This document shows, one piece after another, positions 41,872 to 51,568 of a stretch of 58,997 nt of DNA. The stretch comes from an uncultured Pelagibacteraceae bacterium (lineage in GTDB: Bacteria > Pseudomonadota > Alphaproteobacteria > Pelagibacterales > Pelagibacteraceae), in assembly GCA_902587155.1 (NCBI GenBank), contig CACIKE010000007.1:1-58997 (forward strand), in the 5' to 3' direction. The notes below the pieces were generated by a model. That model did not search any database. It was not told the DNA's origin and was given only the letters and a program-made list of their open reading frames with translations. Made by a program: the position numbers and the translations under genes. Position 1 is the stretch's first letter. Each line of letters opens with the position of its first letter.

Positions 41872-42381
41872 ATGAGTTTAAAAAGAATTTTTTTAGTTTT
41901 ATTGATTTTGACTTTACCTTCAAAGTTAATTGGAGATACTGATATTGATGATAACAACCATCAATTTAATCTATACTTTGGGAATTTTGATTTTAGTGAT
42001 GACAAACAAAAAGCAACATTGCTTGGTTTCCAGCACCAAAATGAAAATTTAAATAGAAATACATTTTTAGGGAATATTTCTCCTGTAACAGGAGGTTTTA
42101 TAACTGAAAATTCTGCAGCATATATTTACACAGGTGTAGAATGGAATATGGACATGGGCCCATTTTTCTTCACTCCAAGCTTTACTCCTGGACTTTACCA
42201 TGAAGGCGATGGAAAGGATCTTGGACATGTTCTTGAATTTAAGTCTGAATTACAGCTTTCTTATAAAACTACAGATACGACAAATTTTGCTGTATCATAT
42301 AATCATGTATCTAATGCTAGTTTAGGGGATAAAAATCCTGGGGCAAATAGTTATATGTTTAACTTCCTCAAAAAGTTCTAA
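41872..42381 (+). CDS. PagL-like acyloxyacyl hydrolase family outer-membrane protein
   Basis: A 169-aa protein with a signal peptide followed by alternating beta strands. The C-terminal FAVSYNHVSNASLGDKNPGANSYMFNFLKKF carries the PagL His-Ser pair (HxSNA..G..NPG.NS), and it ends in a terminal Phe as expected for beta-barrel proteins. PagL removes the 3-O acyl chain from lipid A. It follows ccmH by 15 bases, which probably reflects only shared transcription. Confidence 0.82.
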   Translation: MSLKRIFLVLLILTLPSKLIGDTDIDDNNHQFNLYFGNFDFSDDKQKATLLGFQHQNENLNRNTFLGNISPVTGGFITENSAAYIYTGVEWNMDMGPFFFTPSFTPGLYHEGDGKDLGHVLEFKSELQLSYKTTDTTNFAVSYNHVSNASLGDKNPGANSYMFNFLKKF

Positions 42382-42390
42382 ATAAAATTT

Positions 42391-43542
42391 ATGAATTTAA
42401 AAGATTGCCATAATTTTAGTGACTTTAGAAAATTAGCTCAAAAAAGACTACCATCACCAATCTTTCATTATATTGATGGTGCAGCAGATGATGAAGTTAC
42501 ATATGCTAGGAATACTAGTGCATTCGACGATGTGGATTTAGTTCCTAATGTTTTAAGAGGAGTTGAAGAAGTCGACCTGTCTACTACGATATTTGGAAAA
42601 AAATTAGATTTACCTTTTTATTTATCACCAACAGCTTTACAGAGACTTTTTCATTATGATGGAGAAAGAGCGGTTGGAAAAGCTGCAAAAAAATTTAATA
42701 CAATGTTTGGTGTTTCTGCTTTAGCTACAGTAAGCGTTGAGGAAATTTCTTCAATGATTGATACACCTAAAATGTTTCAGTTTTATTTTCATAAAGATAG
42801 AGGTCTAAACGACTCTTGTTTAGAAAGAGCTAAAGCAGCAAATTTTGATGTGATGGCATTAACAGTTGATACTATTACTGGAGGAAATAGAGAGAGAGAC
42901 TTAAGAACAGGATTTACCTCTCCACCAAAGTTAACTTTAGCAAGTTTATATAGTTTTGCTACTAAACCGATGTGGGGAATTAATTATCTAACAAAAGGTA
43001 AGTTTGAATTACCTCACTTACAAGATTTTGTGAAAGAGGGTACCGATGTTAACTCATCAATTGGAAATTATTTTTCAACTATGCTGGATCAATCTATGAA
43101 TTGGAAAGATGCTGAAAATCTTTGCTCTAAATGGGGAGGTCATTTCGCTCTCAAAGGAATTATGAGTGTTGAAGATGCAAAAAGAGCAGTAGACATAGGA
43201 TGTACAGGTATAATGGTATCAAATCACGGCGGAAGACAGTTAGATGGATCTAGAGCGCCTTTTGATCAACTTGCAGAAATTGTTGATGCAGTTGGTGATA
43301 AATTAGATGTCATTTGTGAAGGTGGAATTCATAGAGGTACTCATATGCTAAAAGCATTATCATTAGGTGCTAAAGCTTGTTCAGGTGGAAGATTATATCT
43401 TTATGCTTTAGCAGCTGGAGGTCAAGCAGGTGTCGAAAGAGCTTTAGAAAAATATAAAGCTGAACTAGTGCGTGATATGAAACTTATGGGGTGCACCAAG
43501 ATTAGTGATCTAAATAGAAGTAATTTAAGATTCAGAAAATAG
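42391..43542 (+). CDS. FMN-dependent alpha-hydroxy-acid oxidase/dehydrogenase, copy 1
   Basis: A 383-aa TIM-barrel flavoenzyme of the LldD/glycolate oxidase family. PIFHYIDGAADDEVTYARN (substrate and FMN region), FGVSALATVSVEEIS, VDTITGGNRERDLRTGF, FALKGIMSVEDAKRAVDIGCTGIMVSNHGGRQLDGS with the catalytic His and the Arg pair, and ICEGGIHRGTHMLKALSLGAKACSGGR are all present. It oxidises L-2-hydroxy acids such as lactate to 2-oxo acids. A close paralogue begins at its stop codon. Confidence 0.94.
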   Translation: MNLKDCHNFSDFRKLAQKRLPSPIFHYIDGAADDEVTYARNTSAFDDVDLVPNVLRGVEEVDLSTTIFGKKLDLPFYLSPTALQRLFHYDGERAVGKAAKKFNTMFGVSALATVSVEEISSMIDTPKMFQFYFHKDRGLNDSCLERAKAANFDVMALTVDTITGGNRERDLRTGFTSPPKLTLASLYSFATKPMWGINYLTKGKFELPHLQDFVKEGTDVNSSIGNYFSTMLDQSMNWKDAENLCSKWGGHFALKGIMSVEDAKRAVDIGCTGIMVSNHGGRQLDGSRAPFDQLAEIVDAVGDKLDVICEGGIHRGTHMLKALSLGAKACSGGRLYLYALAAGGQAGVERALEKYKAELVRDMKLMGCTKISDLNRSNLRFRK

Positions 43543-44693
43543 TGGCTTTAAAAGATTGCTATAATTTTAATGATTTTAGAAATCTAGCAAAAAAAAAACT
43601 TCCTTCACCGATTTTTCATTATATTGACGGCGGTGCCGATGATGAGACAACCTTAAAAAGAAACACTGAAGCTTTTAACCAATGTGATTTAGTTCCAAAT
43701 ATCCTGGCAAATGTTGGCAAGCCAGATTTATCAACCACCATATTCGGCAAAAAAATTGATATGCCAATTTTTTTATCTCCTTGTGCAATGCAAAGATTAT
43801 ACCACCATGACGGAGACAAAGCTTCAGCTAGAGCAGCTGAAAAATTTGGAACTTTTTATAGTATGTCAACAATGGCAAACAATACTATAGAAGAGATTTC
43901 AAATATTTCTGGTGGGCCAAAATTGTTCCAATTGTATGTGCACAAGGATCAATCAATAACAGATGATTTAATAGATAGATGTAAAAGATCAGGATTTAAT
44001 GGAATGTGTTTAACTGTTGATACATTAGTTGCAGGAAATAGAGAAAGAGATCATAGAACCGGATTTACAACACCACCTAAATTGACTTTGCAAAGTTTAA
44101 TGAGTTTTGCATCACATCCTAGTTGGGTTTTTAATTATTTAACACATGGAAAATTTAAATTAGCTAATGTGGCATCAAAGACTGATAAAGGGACTAACAT
44201 CGCTAAATCTGTTATAGAATATATTAATGAGCAATATGATCCCTCAATGAATTGGAAAGATGCAGAGTACTGCGTTAAAAAATGGAATGGTCCTTTTGCA
44301 TTAAAAGGAGTCATGAGTGTTGATGACGCAAAAAGAGCAATTGATATTGGTTGCACTGCAATTATGATTTCAAATCATGGAGGTCGTCAGCTGGATGGAT
44401 CTCGATCACCCTTTGATCAAATTAAAGCAATTTCAGATGCAGTTGGAGATAAGCTGGAAATAATCCTAGACGGTGGAGTAAGGAGAGGGACACACGTCCT
44501 AAAAGCCTTAGCAGCTGGAGCAAAAGCCTGTAGTTTTGGAAAAATATTCTTGTTCTCTTTAGCCGCAGGTGGACAGCAAGGAGTTGAGCATTTATTGAGA
44601 AACATGCACGATGAGATAAATAGAAATATGGTATTAATGGGTTGTAAAAATTTAAAAGAGTTGAATAGTTCAAAATTAATTTATAGAAATTAG
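43542..44693 (+). CDS. FMN-dependent alpha-hydroxy-acid oxidase/dehydrogenase, copy 2
   Basis: A 383-aa tandem paralogue of the preceding gene, exactly the same length. It starts at a GTG that shares the G of the upstream TAG. It keeps PIFHYIDGGADDETTLKRN, VDTLVAGNRERDHRTGF, AIMISNHGGRQLDGSRSPFDQ and ILDGGVRRGTHVLKALAAGAKACSFG. Divergence is concentrated in the substrate-side segments (for example ALATVSVEEIS versus MSTMANNTIEEIS), so the two enzymes probably take different hydroxy acids. Confidence 0.94.
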   Translation: MALKDCYNFNDFRNLAKKKLPSPIFHYIDGGADDETTLKRNTEAFNQCDLVPNILANVGKPDLSTTIFGKKIDMPIFLSPCAMQRLYHHDGDKASARAAEKFGTFYSMSTMANNTIEEISNISGGPKLFQLYVHKDQSITDDLIDRCKRSGFNGMCLTVDTLVAGNRERDHRTGFTTPPKLTLQSLMSFASHPSWVFNYLTHGKFKLANVASKTDKGTNIAKSVIEYINEQYDPSMNWKDAEYCVKKWNGPFALKGVMSVDDAKRAIDIGCTAIMISNHGGRQLDGSRSPFDQIKAISDAVGDKLEIILDGGVRRGTHVLKALAAGAKACSFGKIFLFSLAAGGQQGVEHLLRNMHDEINRNMVLMGCKNLKELNSSKLIYRN

Positions 44694-44710
44694 GCTTAAA
44701 AATAAAAATT

Positions 44711-45877
44711 ATGAAACTAGCTAAAAGTTTAGAGAGATTAGGAACAGAGTCTGCATTTACAGTCCTTGCAGAAGCGAAAAAATTGGAAGCTCAAGGTAAA
44801 CCAATGATCCATTTAGGATTGGGGCAACCAGACTTTAAAACTCCAAAACATGTTGTTGAGGCAGCCAAGAAAGCACTTGATGATGGACATCATGGATATG
44901 TAATGTCGAATGGAATTCCTGAATGTCGACAAGCTGTTACAAGGTGGATAAAAAAACGTTACAATGTTGACATCAATTTTGAGAGAATTTTAATCATGCC
45001 AGGCGGTAAGCCAACAATGAGTTATGCTATTCAATGCTTTGGTGAACCTGGAGCAGAGATTATACACCCAACACCTGCTTTTCCAATTTATGAGTCAATG
45101 ATTAATTATACAGGCTCAACTTCAGTCCCATATGACTTAACAGAAAATAAAGATTTGAAATTCGATCCAGACAAAATATTATCTATGATAACAGATAAAA
45201 CTCGTTTGTTAATTTTGATAAATCCTAATAATCCAACAGGGAGCTTTGTTGAGAAAAAAGACGTAGATGTTTTAGCTGATGGTCTGAAAAAACACCCTCA
45301 TGTAACAATTTTAAGTGATGAAATTTATAGTAGACAAATTTTTGATGGAAAAGAAATGCCAACATTTTTTAATTATCCTGAGTTGAGAGAAAGATTAATT
45401 GTATTAGAGGGATGGAGCAAAGCTTACTCAATGACTGGGTGGAGACTTGGTTGGAGTTTTTGGCCAGAGCATTTAGTTGAACATGTTAATAAATTATTAA
45501 TTAATAGTGTTTCATGTGTTAATGCTGCAGCTCAATTTGCTGGTATCGCAGCATTGGACGGACCAGATGATTCAATTGATGCAATGATGGAAAAATTTAC
45601 TCAAAGAAGAGACCTAATTTATAAAGGTTTAAATGATTTACCAGGTGTAGAATGTAGTTTACCCGGAGGAGCTTTTTATGCATTTCCTAAAGTAATCGGT
45701 ACAGGCATGAATGGTGCAGAGTTTGCAAGAAAGGCTATGCATGAAGCAGGAGTTGCAATAGTTCCAGGATCAGCTTTTGGTGAAACTTGCCAAAATTATG
45801 TTAGATTTAGTTTTGCTGCATCAAGAGATAATATTTCACAAGCATTGGAAAATATAAAGAAAATGCTATCTAAATAA
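44711..45877 (+). CDS. PLP-dependent class I/II aminotransferase
   Basis: A 388-aa fold-type I aminotransferase of the aspartate aminotransferase Ib group. MIHLGLGQPDFKTPKHVVEAAK, LILINPNNPTGSFV, ILSDEIYSRQIFDGKEMPTF, the PLP lysine in LEGWSKAYSMTGWRLGW, and VRFSFAASRDNI with the carboxylate-binding Arg are visible. The keto acid pair it uses is unknown. Its place among 2-hydroxy-acid oxidases suggests that it exchanges amino groups with the 2-oxo acids they produce. Confidence 0.92.
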   Translation: MKLAKSLERLGTESAFTVLAEAKKLEAQGKPMIHLGLGQPDFKTPKHVVEAAKKALDDGHHGYVMSNGIPECRQAVTRWIKKRYNVDINFERILIMPGGKPTMSYAIQCFGEPGAEIIHPTPAFPIYESMINYTGSTSVPYDLTENKDLKFDPDKILSMITDKTRLLILINPNNPTGSFVEKKDVDVLADGLKKHPHVTILSDEIYSRQIFDGKEMPTFFNYPELRERLIVLEGWSKAYSMTGWRLGWSFWPEHLVEHVNKLLINSVSCVNAAAQFAGIAALDGPDDSIDAMMEKFTQRRDLIYKGLNDLPGVECSLPGGAFYAFPKVIGTGMNGAEFARKAMHEAGVAIVPGSAFGETCQNYVRFSFAASRDNISQALENIKKMLSK

Positions 45878-45916
45878 GGTATATTTTTTTAGCATTATTT
45901 ATTAATATCACTTCTT

Positions 45917-47290
45917 ATGAACGATCATGTACAAGCTGAGTTAAAAAAAATTTTTAATGGAAGATTTTCAACTTCTGTATCTACAAGAACAAATTATGCA
46001 AGAGGTGAAGATACTTATGATCCAATTTTATCAAAAGCTGTAGTATTCCCAGAAACTAATCAGGAAGTTTCTCAAATATTAAGACTATGTAATGAACATA
46101 AAATTCCTGTGGTGCCATTTGGTACAGGTACCTCTTTAGAAGGTAATGTGGTTGGAAATGAAAAAGGGATAACCATAAGCCTTGAAAAAATGAATAAAAT
46201 TTTAAGTGTTAATGCTGAGGATTTTGATTGTCGAGTGCAAGCATGTGTCACAAAAGAACAATTGAATGAATATCTTAGAGAGGATGGTGTATTTTTTCCA
46301 ATTGATCCAGGTGCTAATGCAGCAATCGGAGGTATGGCTTCCACATCGGCTTCAGGAACAATGGCAGTTAAATACGGCACTATGAAAACGGTAATTACTG
46401 GTCTGACTGTTGTTTTGCCTAATGGAGATATTATTAATACAGGAGGAAGAACTAAAAAAACGTCGGCGGGTTATAATCTAACTAATTTATTTATTGGTTC
46501 TGAAGGAACTCTAGGAGTAATAACGGAAGTTCAATTAAGACTTTCTCCCATACCAGAGAGTATAATGTCAGCTGTCTGTCACTTCCCAACTTTAGAAAAA
46601 GCAGTTCAAACTGCGCAACAAGTTATTCAATACGGGGTCCCAATCGCAAGAATTGAAATGTTAAATAAAGACCAAATGGGAATAAGTATAAATTATTCAA
46701 AATTAAAAGATATTGAGGAAACGCCGACATTATTTTTTGAATTTCATGGATCAGAATTATCTAATAATGAAAATATCAAAATAGTAGAGGAAATATCTAA
46801 AGATAATAATGGAAGCTCTTTTAAGTGGGCAAAAGATTTAGAGGAAAGAAATAAACTCTGGCAAGCAAGATGGGACGTTTACTATTCTGTAAAAGCTTTG
46901 ATAAATAATGGAAGAGTATATTCAACAGATGTGTGTTTACCTATCTCAAATATAACAGAATGTGTAAATTATGCAGAGGAACAAGCTAAAAAGTTTGGAC
47001 TTAGAGCTCCAATGGTGGGCCACCTAGGAGATGGAAATTTTCATGTATTATTACCTTTTGATCCTGAAAAAAAAGAAATGTATAAAAAAATAAGAGAATT
47101 TAACGACTTATTAATAAAAAAGGCCTTAGATCTTAAAGGAACAATTACAGGAGAACATGGTGTAGGCCTTCATAAAAAAGAATATCTTTTAAAGGAGCAT
47201 GGAGACAACATCCCTGTTATGAAATTAATTAAAAGAAGCATTGATCAAAACAATATAATGAATCCAGGCAAGATATTTGATCTTAATTAA
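45917..47290 (+). CDS. FAD-linked oxidase, D-lactate dehydrogenase / GlcD type
   Basis: A 457-aa flavoprotein of the PCMH/FAD_binding_4 family. VVFPETNQEVSQILRLCNEHKIPVVPFGTGTSLEGNV and IGGMASTSASGTMAVKYGTMK bind FAD; MVGHLGDGNFHVLLPFD and TGEHGVGLHKKEYL in the C-terminal cap carry the metal-binding histidines. It oxidises D-2-hydroxy acids (D-lactate or glycolate). It complements the L-specific FMN enzymes just upstream. Confidence 0.92.
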   Translation: MNDHVQAELKKIFNGRFSTSVSTRTNYARGEDTYDPILSKAVVFPETNQEVSQILRLCNEHKIPVVPFGTGTSLEGNVVGNEKGITISLEKMNKILSVNAEDFDCRVQACVTKEQLNEYLREDGVFFPIDPGANAAIGGMASTSASGTMAVKYGTMKTVITGLTVVLPNGDIINTGGRTKKTSAGYNLTNLFIGSEGTLGVITEVQLRLSPIPESIMSAVCHFPTLEKAVQTAQQVIQYGVPIARIEMLNKDQMGISINYSKLKDIEETPTLFFEFHGSELSNNENIKIVEEISKDNNGSSFKWAKDLEERNKLWQARWDVYYSVKALINNGRVYSTDVCLPISNITECVNYAEEQAKKFGLRAPMVGHLGDGNFHVLLPFDPEKKEMYKKIREFNDLLIKKALDLKGTITGEHGVGLHKKEYLLKEHGDNIPVMKLIKRSIDQNNIMNPGKIFDLN

Positions 47291-47302
47291 CAAAAATAAT
47301 TT

Positions 47303-48256
47303 ATGAAAAAAATTTTGATTACAAGAAAATTAATCAAAGAAAGTGAAGATAAAGCTTCAAAAACATTTGACCCAATATTCAATTCTAATGATGAGTTATA
47401 CTCACAATCAAAAGTTATAGAGATGAGTCAAGGTTGTGACGGTATACTATCCTCTTTAACCGATAAGATGGATAAAGAGACTATTGATAAGTTGCCAGAT
47501 ACAATAAAAATTATTTCAAATTTTGCTGTTGGTTTCGGAAATATAGATTTGGAAGCAGCAAAAAAAAGAGGAATTGCAGTTACTAATACACCTGAAGTTT
47601 TATCAGACGCAACAGCTGAGATTGGTATTCTTTTAATATTAGGAGCTTGTAGAAGGGCTGCAGAAGGAATCGAGTCTGCCAGAGAAGGTGGATGGAAATG
47701 GTCTGCAGATTATCTGATTGGTAAGCAATTAACCGGTACAAGGCTTGGAGTTTTAGGAATGGGTAGAATTGGACAGAAAATTGCGAGGATTGCAAAATCA
47801 TTGGGAATGATTATTCACTATCATAACCGGTCAAAACTGAGCGAGGAAAAAGAGCAAGGTGCCATTTATCATGATAATTTGAAAAGTCTTTTTTCAGTGT
47901 CAGATGTTTTATCTATTTGTTGTCCAGCAACTAAAGAGACTGAAAATATGATTAATAAAGAGACAGTTGAGTATTTCCCTAAAGGAGCAGTAATCACTAA
48001 TGTTGCAAGAGGTGATATTGTTGATGATGATGCATTGATAGATGCACTTAATAGAAGAAAAATTTATGCCGCAGGACTTGATGTTTACAAGAATGAGCCA
48101 AATTTAAATCCAGGTTACTTAAAGATCAAGTCAGCCTTTATTTTACCCCACTTAGGCAGTGCAACTAAAGACACCAGAATTGCGATGGCAAACCTTGCGA
48201 TAGATAATATTGACGAGTTCTTCAAGACAGGAAATTGCATCAATAAAGTAAATTAA
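47303..48256 (+). CDS. D-isomer-specific 2-hydroxyacid dehydrogenase
   Basis: A 317-aa NAD(P)-dependent enzyme of the glyoxylate/hydroxypyruvate reductase type. NFAVGFGNIDLEAAKKRGIAVTNTPEVLSDATAEI, LGVLGMGRIGQKIARIAKSLGM (NAD site), NVARGDIVDDDALIDAL and GLDVYKNEPNLNPGYLKIKSAFILPHLGSAT with the catalytic Arg-Glu-His set are present. It starts 12 bases after the FAD oxidase and reduces 2-oxo acids such as glyoxylate reversibly. Confidence 0.94.
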   Translation: MKKILITRKLIKESEDKASKTFDPIFNSNDELYSQSKVIEMSQGCDGILSSLTDKMDKETIDKLPDTIKIISNFAVGFGNIDLEAAKKRGIAVTNTPEVLSDATAEIGILLILGACRRAAEGIESAREGGWKWSADYLIGKQLTGTRLGVLGMGRIGQKIARIAKSLGMIIHYHNRSKLSEEKEQGAIYHDNLKSLFSVSDVLSICCPATKETENMINKETVEYFPKGAVITNVARGDIVDDDALIDALNRRKIYAAGLDVYKNEPNLNPGYLKIKSAFILPHLGSATKDTRIAMANLAIDNIDEFFKTGNCINKVN

Positions 48257-48374
48257 TTCTACTACAGATTGAAATTAATTTAAATTCTGCGACATCTACC
48301 CCATTTTTTGGAAAGACTCTAAATTGAATCTGTGCTTAAATTGATAGAGTTAATTAACTTTAATAGGAGTAATA
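48257..48374 (+). promoter_or_regulatory. Leader of the TRAP transporter gene with a 12-bp palindrome
   Basis: The 118 bases before dctP contain a perfect palindrome AGTTAATTAACT at 48348-48359, just upstream of a strong ribosome-binding site AGGAG (48365-48369) and the ATG at 48375. The palindrome could be an operator. AT-rich sequence makes short palindromes common, so this is weak evidence. No convincing -35/-10 pair was found. Confidence 0.3.
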
Positions 48375-49532
48375 ATGACAAAAGAAAATAAATCATTGAA
48401 GGTGAAAACATCTTCAAGACGTAAGTTCTTTAAAACTGCTGCTAAAGCTGGTGCTGTAGCTGCAGCCGCGGTTGCAATGCCAAACATAGCAACTGCTGGC
48501 GGTCATAAAACTTTAAAGATGCAAGCTGCATGGCCAAGTGGAGCAAACATCTTTTTTGAAATGGCCGGTGACTACTGCAAAATGGTAGATGAGATGTCTG
48601 GAGGTACACTTAAGATTGATCTTCAACCAGTTGGAGCAGTCGTAAAGACTTCAGAAATCGGACAAGCAGTAAGTTCTGGTGTAGTAGATATGGGTCACTG
48701 GGTGACTGCATATTGGTATGGTAAAAATCCAGCTGCATCATTATTTGGAACTGGTCCTTCATACGGTATGTCATCTCAAGAGGTTATGGGATGGATGGAG
48801 TATGGTGGAGGAAGAAAACTGTATGACGAAACTCTTGCAAAAGTAGGTTTCGATTACATTGGTTTTTTCCATATGCCTATGCCAGCACAGCCTTTTGGTT
48901 GGTTCAAAAAGAACGTAACAAAAGTATCTGATGTTAAAGGTATGAAGTACAGAACAGTTGGTCTAGCGACTAACGTTTTGACTGCGATGGGAATGGTAGT
49001 TAGACAATTACCAGGTGGTGAAATTCAGCCAGCTATGAAAACTGGTTTGATTGAAGCTGCTGAGTTTAACAACCCAACTTCAGACTCTCAATTTGGTATG
49101 CAAGACGTTTCTAAGCACTATCACTTAGGAAGCTTCCACCAATCTCAAGAGATGTTTGAGATTCCAGTTAACAAAAAAACATACAATAGTTTATCACCTG
49201 CGCACCAAGCGATATTGAAAAATGCTGCTTATGCTGCAAACAGTGATAACTACTTTAAAGCTTTAGTAAGATACTCAGCTGACTTAGCTAAGTTGATGAA
49301 TGAGCATAAAGTAAATGTTTACCAAACTTCAGATGAGATTTTGGCTCAACAATTAAAAGGTTGGGATAAAGTAATTGGTGACTTTAATAAGAAAGATCCT
49401 TTCTTTAAGAAAGTTGTTGATTCTCAAAAAGCTTATGCGAAGAGAGTAATGAAGTACTTGCTGATGAATCAGCCTAATTACAAACTTGCATATGAAAATG
49501 AGTTTGGTCCAATTGGAAAAGTTAAGATATAA
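48375..49532 (+). CDS. TRAP transporter substrate-binding protein (DctP/TakP-like)
   Basis: A 385-aa periplasmic protein with a twin-arginine signal (SSRRKFFKTAAKAGAVAAAA, cleavage after ATA). The mature part begins MQAAWPSGANIFFEMAGDY, and WFKKNVTKVSDVKGMKYRTVG, followed by VVRQLPGGEIQPAMKTGLIEAAEFNNP, is the ligand-contact region containing the Arg that binds carboxylates. The arrangement (YGKNPAASLFGTGPSYGMSSQE, GGGRKLYDE) is closest to TakP-like 2-oxo-acid binders. The richer G+C content and strong ribosome-binding site fit high expression. A terminator follows, before the permease genes. Confidence 0.92.
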   Translation: MTKENKSLKVKTSSRRKFFKTAAKAGAVAAAAVAMPNIATAGGHKTLKMQAAWPSGANIFFEMAGDYCKMVDEMSGGTLKIDLQPVGAVVKTSEIGQAVSSGVVDMGHWVTAYWYGKNPAASLFGTGPSYGMSSQEVMGWMEYGGGRKLYDETLAKVGFDYIGFFHMPMPAQPFGWFKKNVTKVSDVKGMKYRTVGLATNVLTAMGMVVRQLPGGEIQPAMKTGLIEAAEFNNPTSDSQFGMQDVSKHYHLGSFHQSQEMFEIPVNKKTYNSLSPAHQAILKNAAYAANSDNYFKALVRYSADLAKLMNEHKVNVYQTSDEILAQQLKGWDKVIGDFNKKDPFFKKVVDSQKAYAKRVMKYLLMNQPNYKLAYENEFGPIGKVKI

Positions 49533-49554
49533 TTAACTTTTATAAATTTTAATG

Positions 49555-49577
49555 AGGGGGCTTCGGCCCCCTTTTTT
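49555..49577 (+). terminator. Strong terminator between dctP and dctQM
   Basis: AGGGGGC at 49555-49561 and GCCCCCT at 49566-49572 form a 7-bp stem closed by a TTCG tetraloop and followed by a T run to 49577. It is the most typical intrinsic terminator in the window and begins 23 bases past the dctP stop. Partial read-through would give much more binding protein than permease. Confidence 0.92.
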
Positions 49578-49617
49578 ATTTGATTAATTCAAGACAATTC
49601 AATAAGAGTCTATATCT

Positions 49618-50211
49618 ATGATGAGATCTTACATAAAATTCGCTGATCGTTTGAGTGTCTCCATGGGTAAAGCATTCTCGTGGTGTATAGTAATTTTGAT
49701 GGGCGGAACATGCTATGAAGTTTTTATGGCGTATGCTTTGAATGCCCCAACCTTGTGGAATTTCGATTTTAGTCTTCAGATGTATGGTGCAATTTTTATG
49801 ATGGCAGGAGCTTATACTTTATGCACCGAAGCGCATGTTAGAGGAGATGTTATATACAGATTATTTTCTCAGAGAACGCAAGCTTGGATAGATGTTGTTT
49901 TATATTTTATTTTCTTCTTCCCAGGCGTTATTGCTTTAGCTTTTTATGGTTTTGAATATGCAGCATTGGCATGGAAAATTAAAGAAACAAGTTGGAATAG
50001 TCCTGCACAAATTCAAATTTATATGGCAAAATCTTTAATACCATTATCTGGAGCACTTTTAACACTTCAAGGAATTGGTGAGGTATTTAGATGTATCATT
50101 TGTATTCAAACAGGTAGTTGGCCTGAAAGAGGAACAGAGCGTGATGCTGAGGAAACTGAAAAAGTATTAATGAGAACTTCACAAGAAGGAAACAAAGAAG
50201 ATGTTATTTAG
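49618..50211 (+). CDS. TRAP transporter small permease (DctQ)
   Basis: A 197-aa protein with four membrane helices; FSWCIVILMGGTCYEVFMAYALNAPTLWNFDFSLQMYGAIFMMAGAYTLCTEAHVRGDVIY is the DctQ signature with the loop H-V-R-G-D. A charged tail follows. It overlaps dctM by 11 bases. It forms the membrane complex that uses a Na+ gradient with the DctM subunit. Confidence 0.92.
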   Translation: MMRSYIKFADRLSVSMGKAFSWCIVILMGGTCYEVFMAYALNAPTLWNFDFSLQMYGAIFMMAGAYTLCTEAHVRGDVIYRLFSQRTQAWIDVVLYFIFFFPGVIALAFYGFEYAALAWKIKETSWNSPAQIQIYMAKSLIPLSGALLTLQGIGEVFRCIICIQTGSWPERGTERDAEETEKVLMRTSQEGNKEDVI

Positions 50212-51562
50212 TCTTACAAATCCAGAAGTAGCAATTATGATGATGGGAATATTTCTATTTGCCGTCTTATTAGGTTTTCCTATTGCTTTCACGTTAATGG
50301 CAATGGGTTTAGGTTTTGGATACTACGCATATTTTGATCCGACTAAGATGGAGCATCTGTTTGATAACAGGATATTTCAACTTTTTGTCCAAAATACTTA
50401 TACTGTAATGGATAACAATGTGTTAACCGCAGTCCCCCTCTTTTTATTTATGGGGTATTTAGTTGAGAGAGCTGGGATTGTTGCAAAGTTATTTTTTGCA
50501 ATAAGATTAGCATCTCACAAACTTCCAGCTTCAATGGCAGTTGCTGCATTGATTACCTGTGCACTATTTTCAACCGCAACAGGTATCATAGGAGCAGTAG
50601 TAACGTTAATGGGTCTTCTCGCTTGGCCAGCAATGATTAAAGCTGGTTATGATAAAAAATTTGCATCTGGAATTATTTGTTCAGGAGGTTGTCTAGGAAT
50701 TTTAATTCCACCTAGCATTATGTTGATCGTTTATTCTGTAATTGCCCAATTGTCGCCTTTACGATTATTTGCAGCTGCAATTTTCCCAGGATTAATGTTA
50801 GCAGGACTTTATATCGGTTATGCGGTATTTAGGGCTTGGATGAATCCTTCGATAGCTCCAAAACCTGCAGCAGAAGAAATTCCTCCTACTGCAGTAATTA
50901 TGAAAGAAGTTTTAGTTTCTTTCTTACCATTATTTTCTTTAATAATCCTAGTTTTAGGAACAATACTTGCAGGTATAGCAACCCCAGCAGAGGCAGCCGC
51001 TGTTGGTGCATTTGGCTCATTAGTGCTTTCATATTTTTATAAAACACTTAAATGGAAAAATTTTAAAGAGTCAGTTTTTCTTACAGCAAAAACAACAGCC
51101 ATGATTATGTGGTTGTTCATTGGTTCTTGGACATTTGCCTCAGTATTTTCATACTTGGGTGGTCACGAAGTTTTTGAGCATTTTTTCAAATCTTTAAATT
51201 TACAGCCTTGGCAGTTTTTAGTTATTACCCAATTAATTATATTTTTATTGGGATGGCCCCTAGAATGGACCGAGATATTAATCATATTTGTGCCGATATT
51301 TTTACCATTAGTTGAATTTTTTGGAGTTAATCCATATTTTTTTGCAATGTTAATCGCATTAAATTTACAAACCTCATTTCTGACACCCCCCATGGCAATG
51401 TCAGCTTATTATTTGAAAGGAGTTCAATCAAAGAATGTTGAACTTATGGAAATTTTTGGAGGTATAATGCCTTTCTTAGGAATTGTAATTTTAGCGATGG
51501 TTCTGATGTATTTATTCCCAGGAATAGCACTTTGGTTACCAGAGACATTATTTGCAAATTAA
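50201..51562 (+). CDS. TRAP transporter large permease (DctM)
   Basis: A 453-aa polytopic protein of the DctM/TRAP large-permease family. PLFLFMGYLVERAGI, ALFSTATGIIGAVVTLMGLLAWPAMIKAGYDKKFASGIICSGGCLGILIPPSIMLIVY, GIATPAEAAAVGAFGSL and ALNLQTSFLTPPMAMSAYYLKG are conserved segments. With DctP and DctQ it imports a carboxylate, probably a 2-oxo or 2-hydroxy acid given the surrounding enzymes. Confidence 0.94.
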   Translation: MLFSLTNPEVAIMMMGIFLFAVLLGFPIAFTLMAMGLGFGYYAYFDPTKMEHLFDNRIFQLFVQNTYTVMDNNVLTAVPLFLFMGYLVERAGIVAKLFFAIRLASHKLPASMAVAALITCALFSTATGIIGAVVTLMGLLAWPAMIKAGYDKKFASGIICSGGCLGILIPPSIMLIVYSVIAQLSPLRLFAAAIFPGLMLAGLYIGYAVFRAWMNPSIAPKPAAEEIPPTAVIMKEVLVSFLPLFSLIILVLGTILAGIATPAEAAAVGAFGSLVLSYFYKTLKWKNFKESVFLTAKTTAMIMWLFIGSWTFASVFSYLGGHEVFEHFFKSLNLQPWQFLVITQLIIFLLGWPLEWTEILIIFVPIFLPLVEFFGVNPYFFAMLIALNLQTSFLTPPMAMSAYYLKGVQSKNVELMEIFGGIMPFLGIVILAMVLMYLFPGIALWLPETLFAN

Positions 51563-51568
51563 TTTTAA

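Noticed and set aside
44135-44673. Several minus-strand frames within the second FMN oxidase gene
   Set aside because: They overlap one another in different frames and mirror conserved codons of the real gene.
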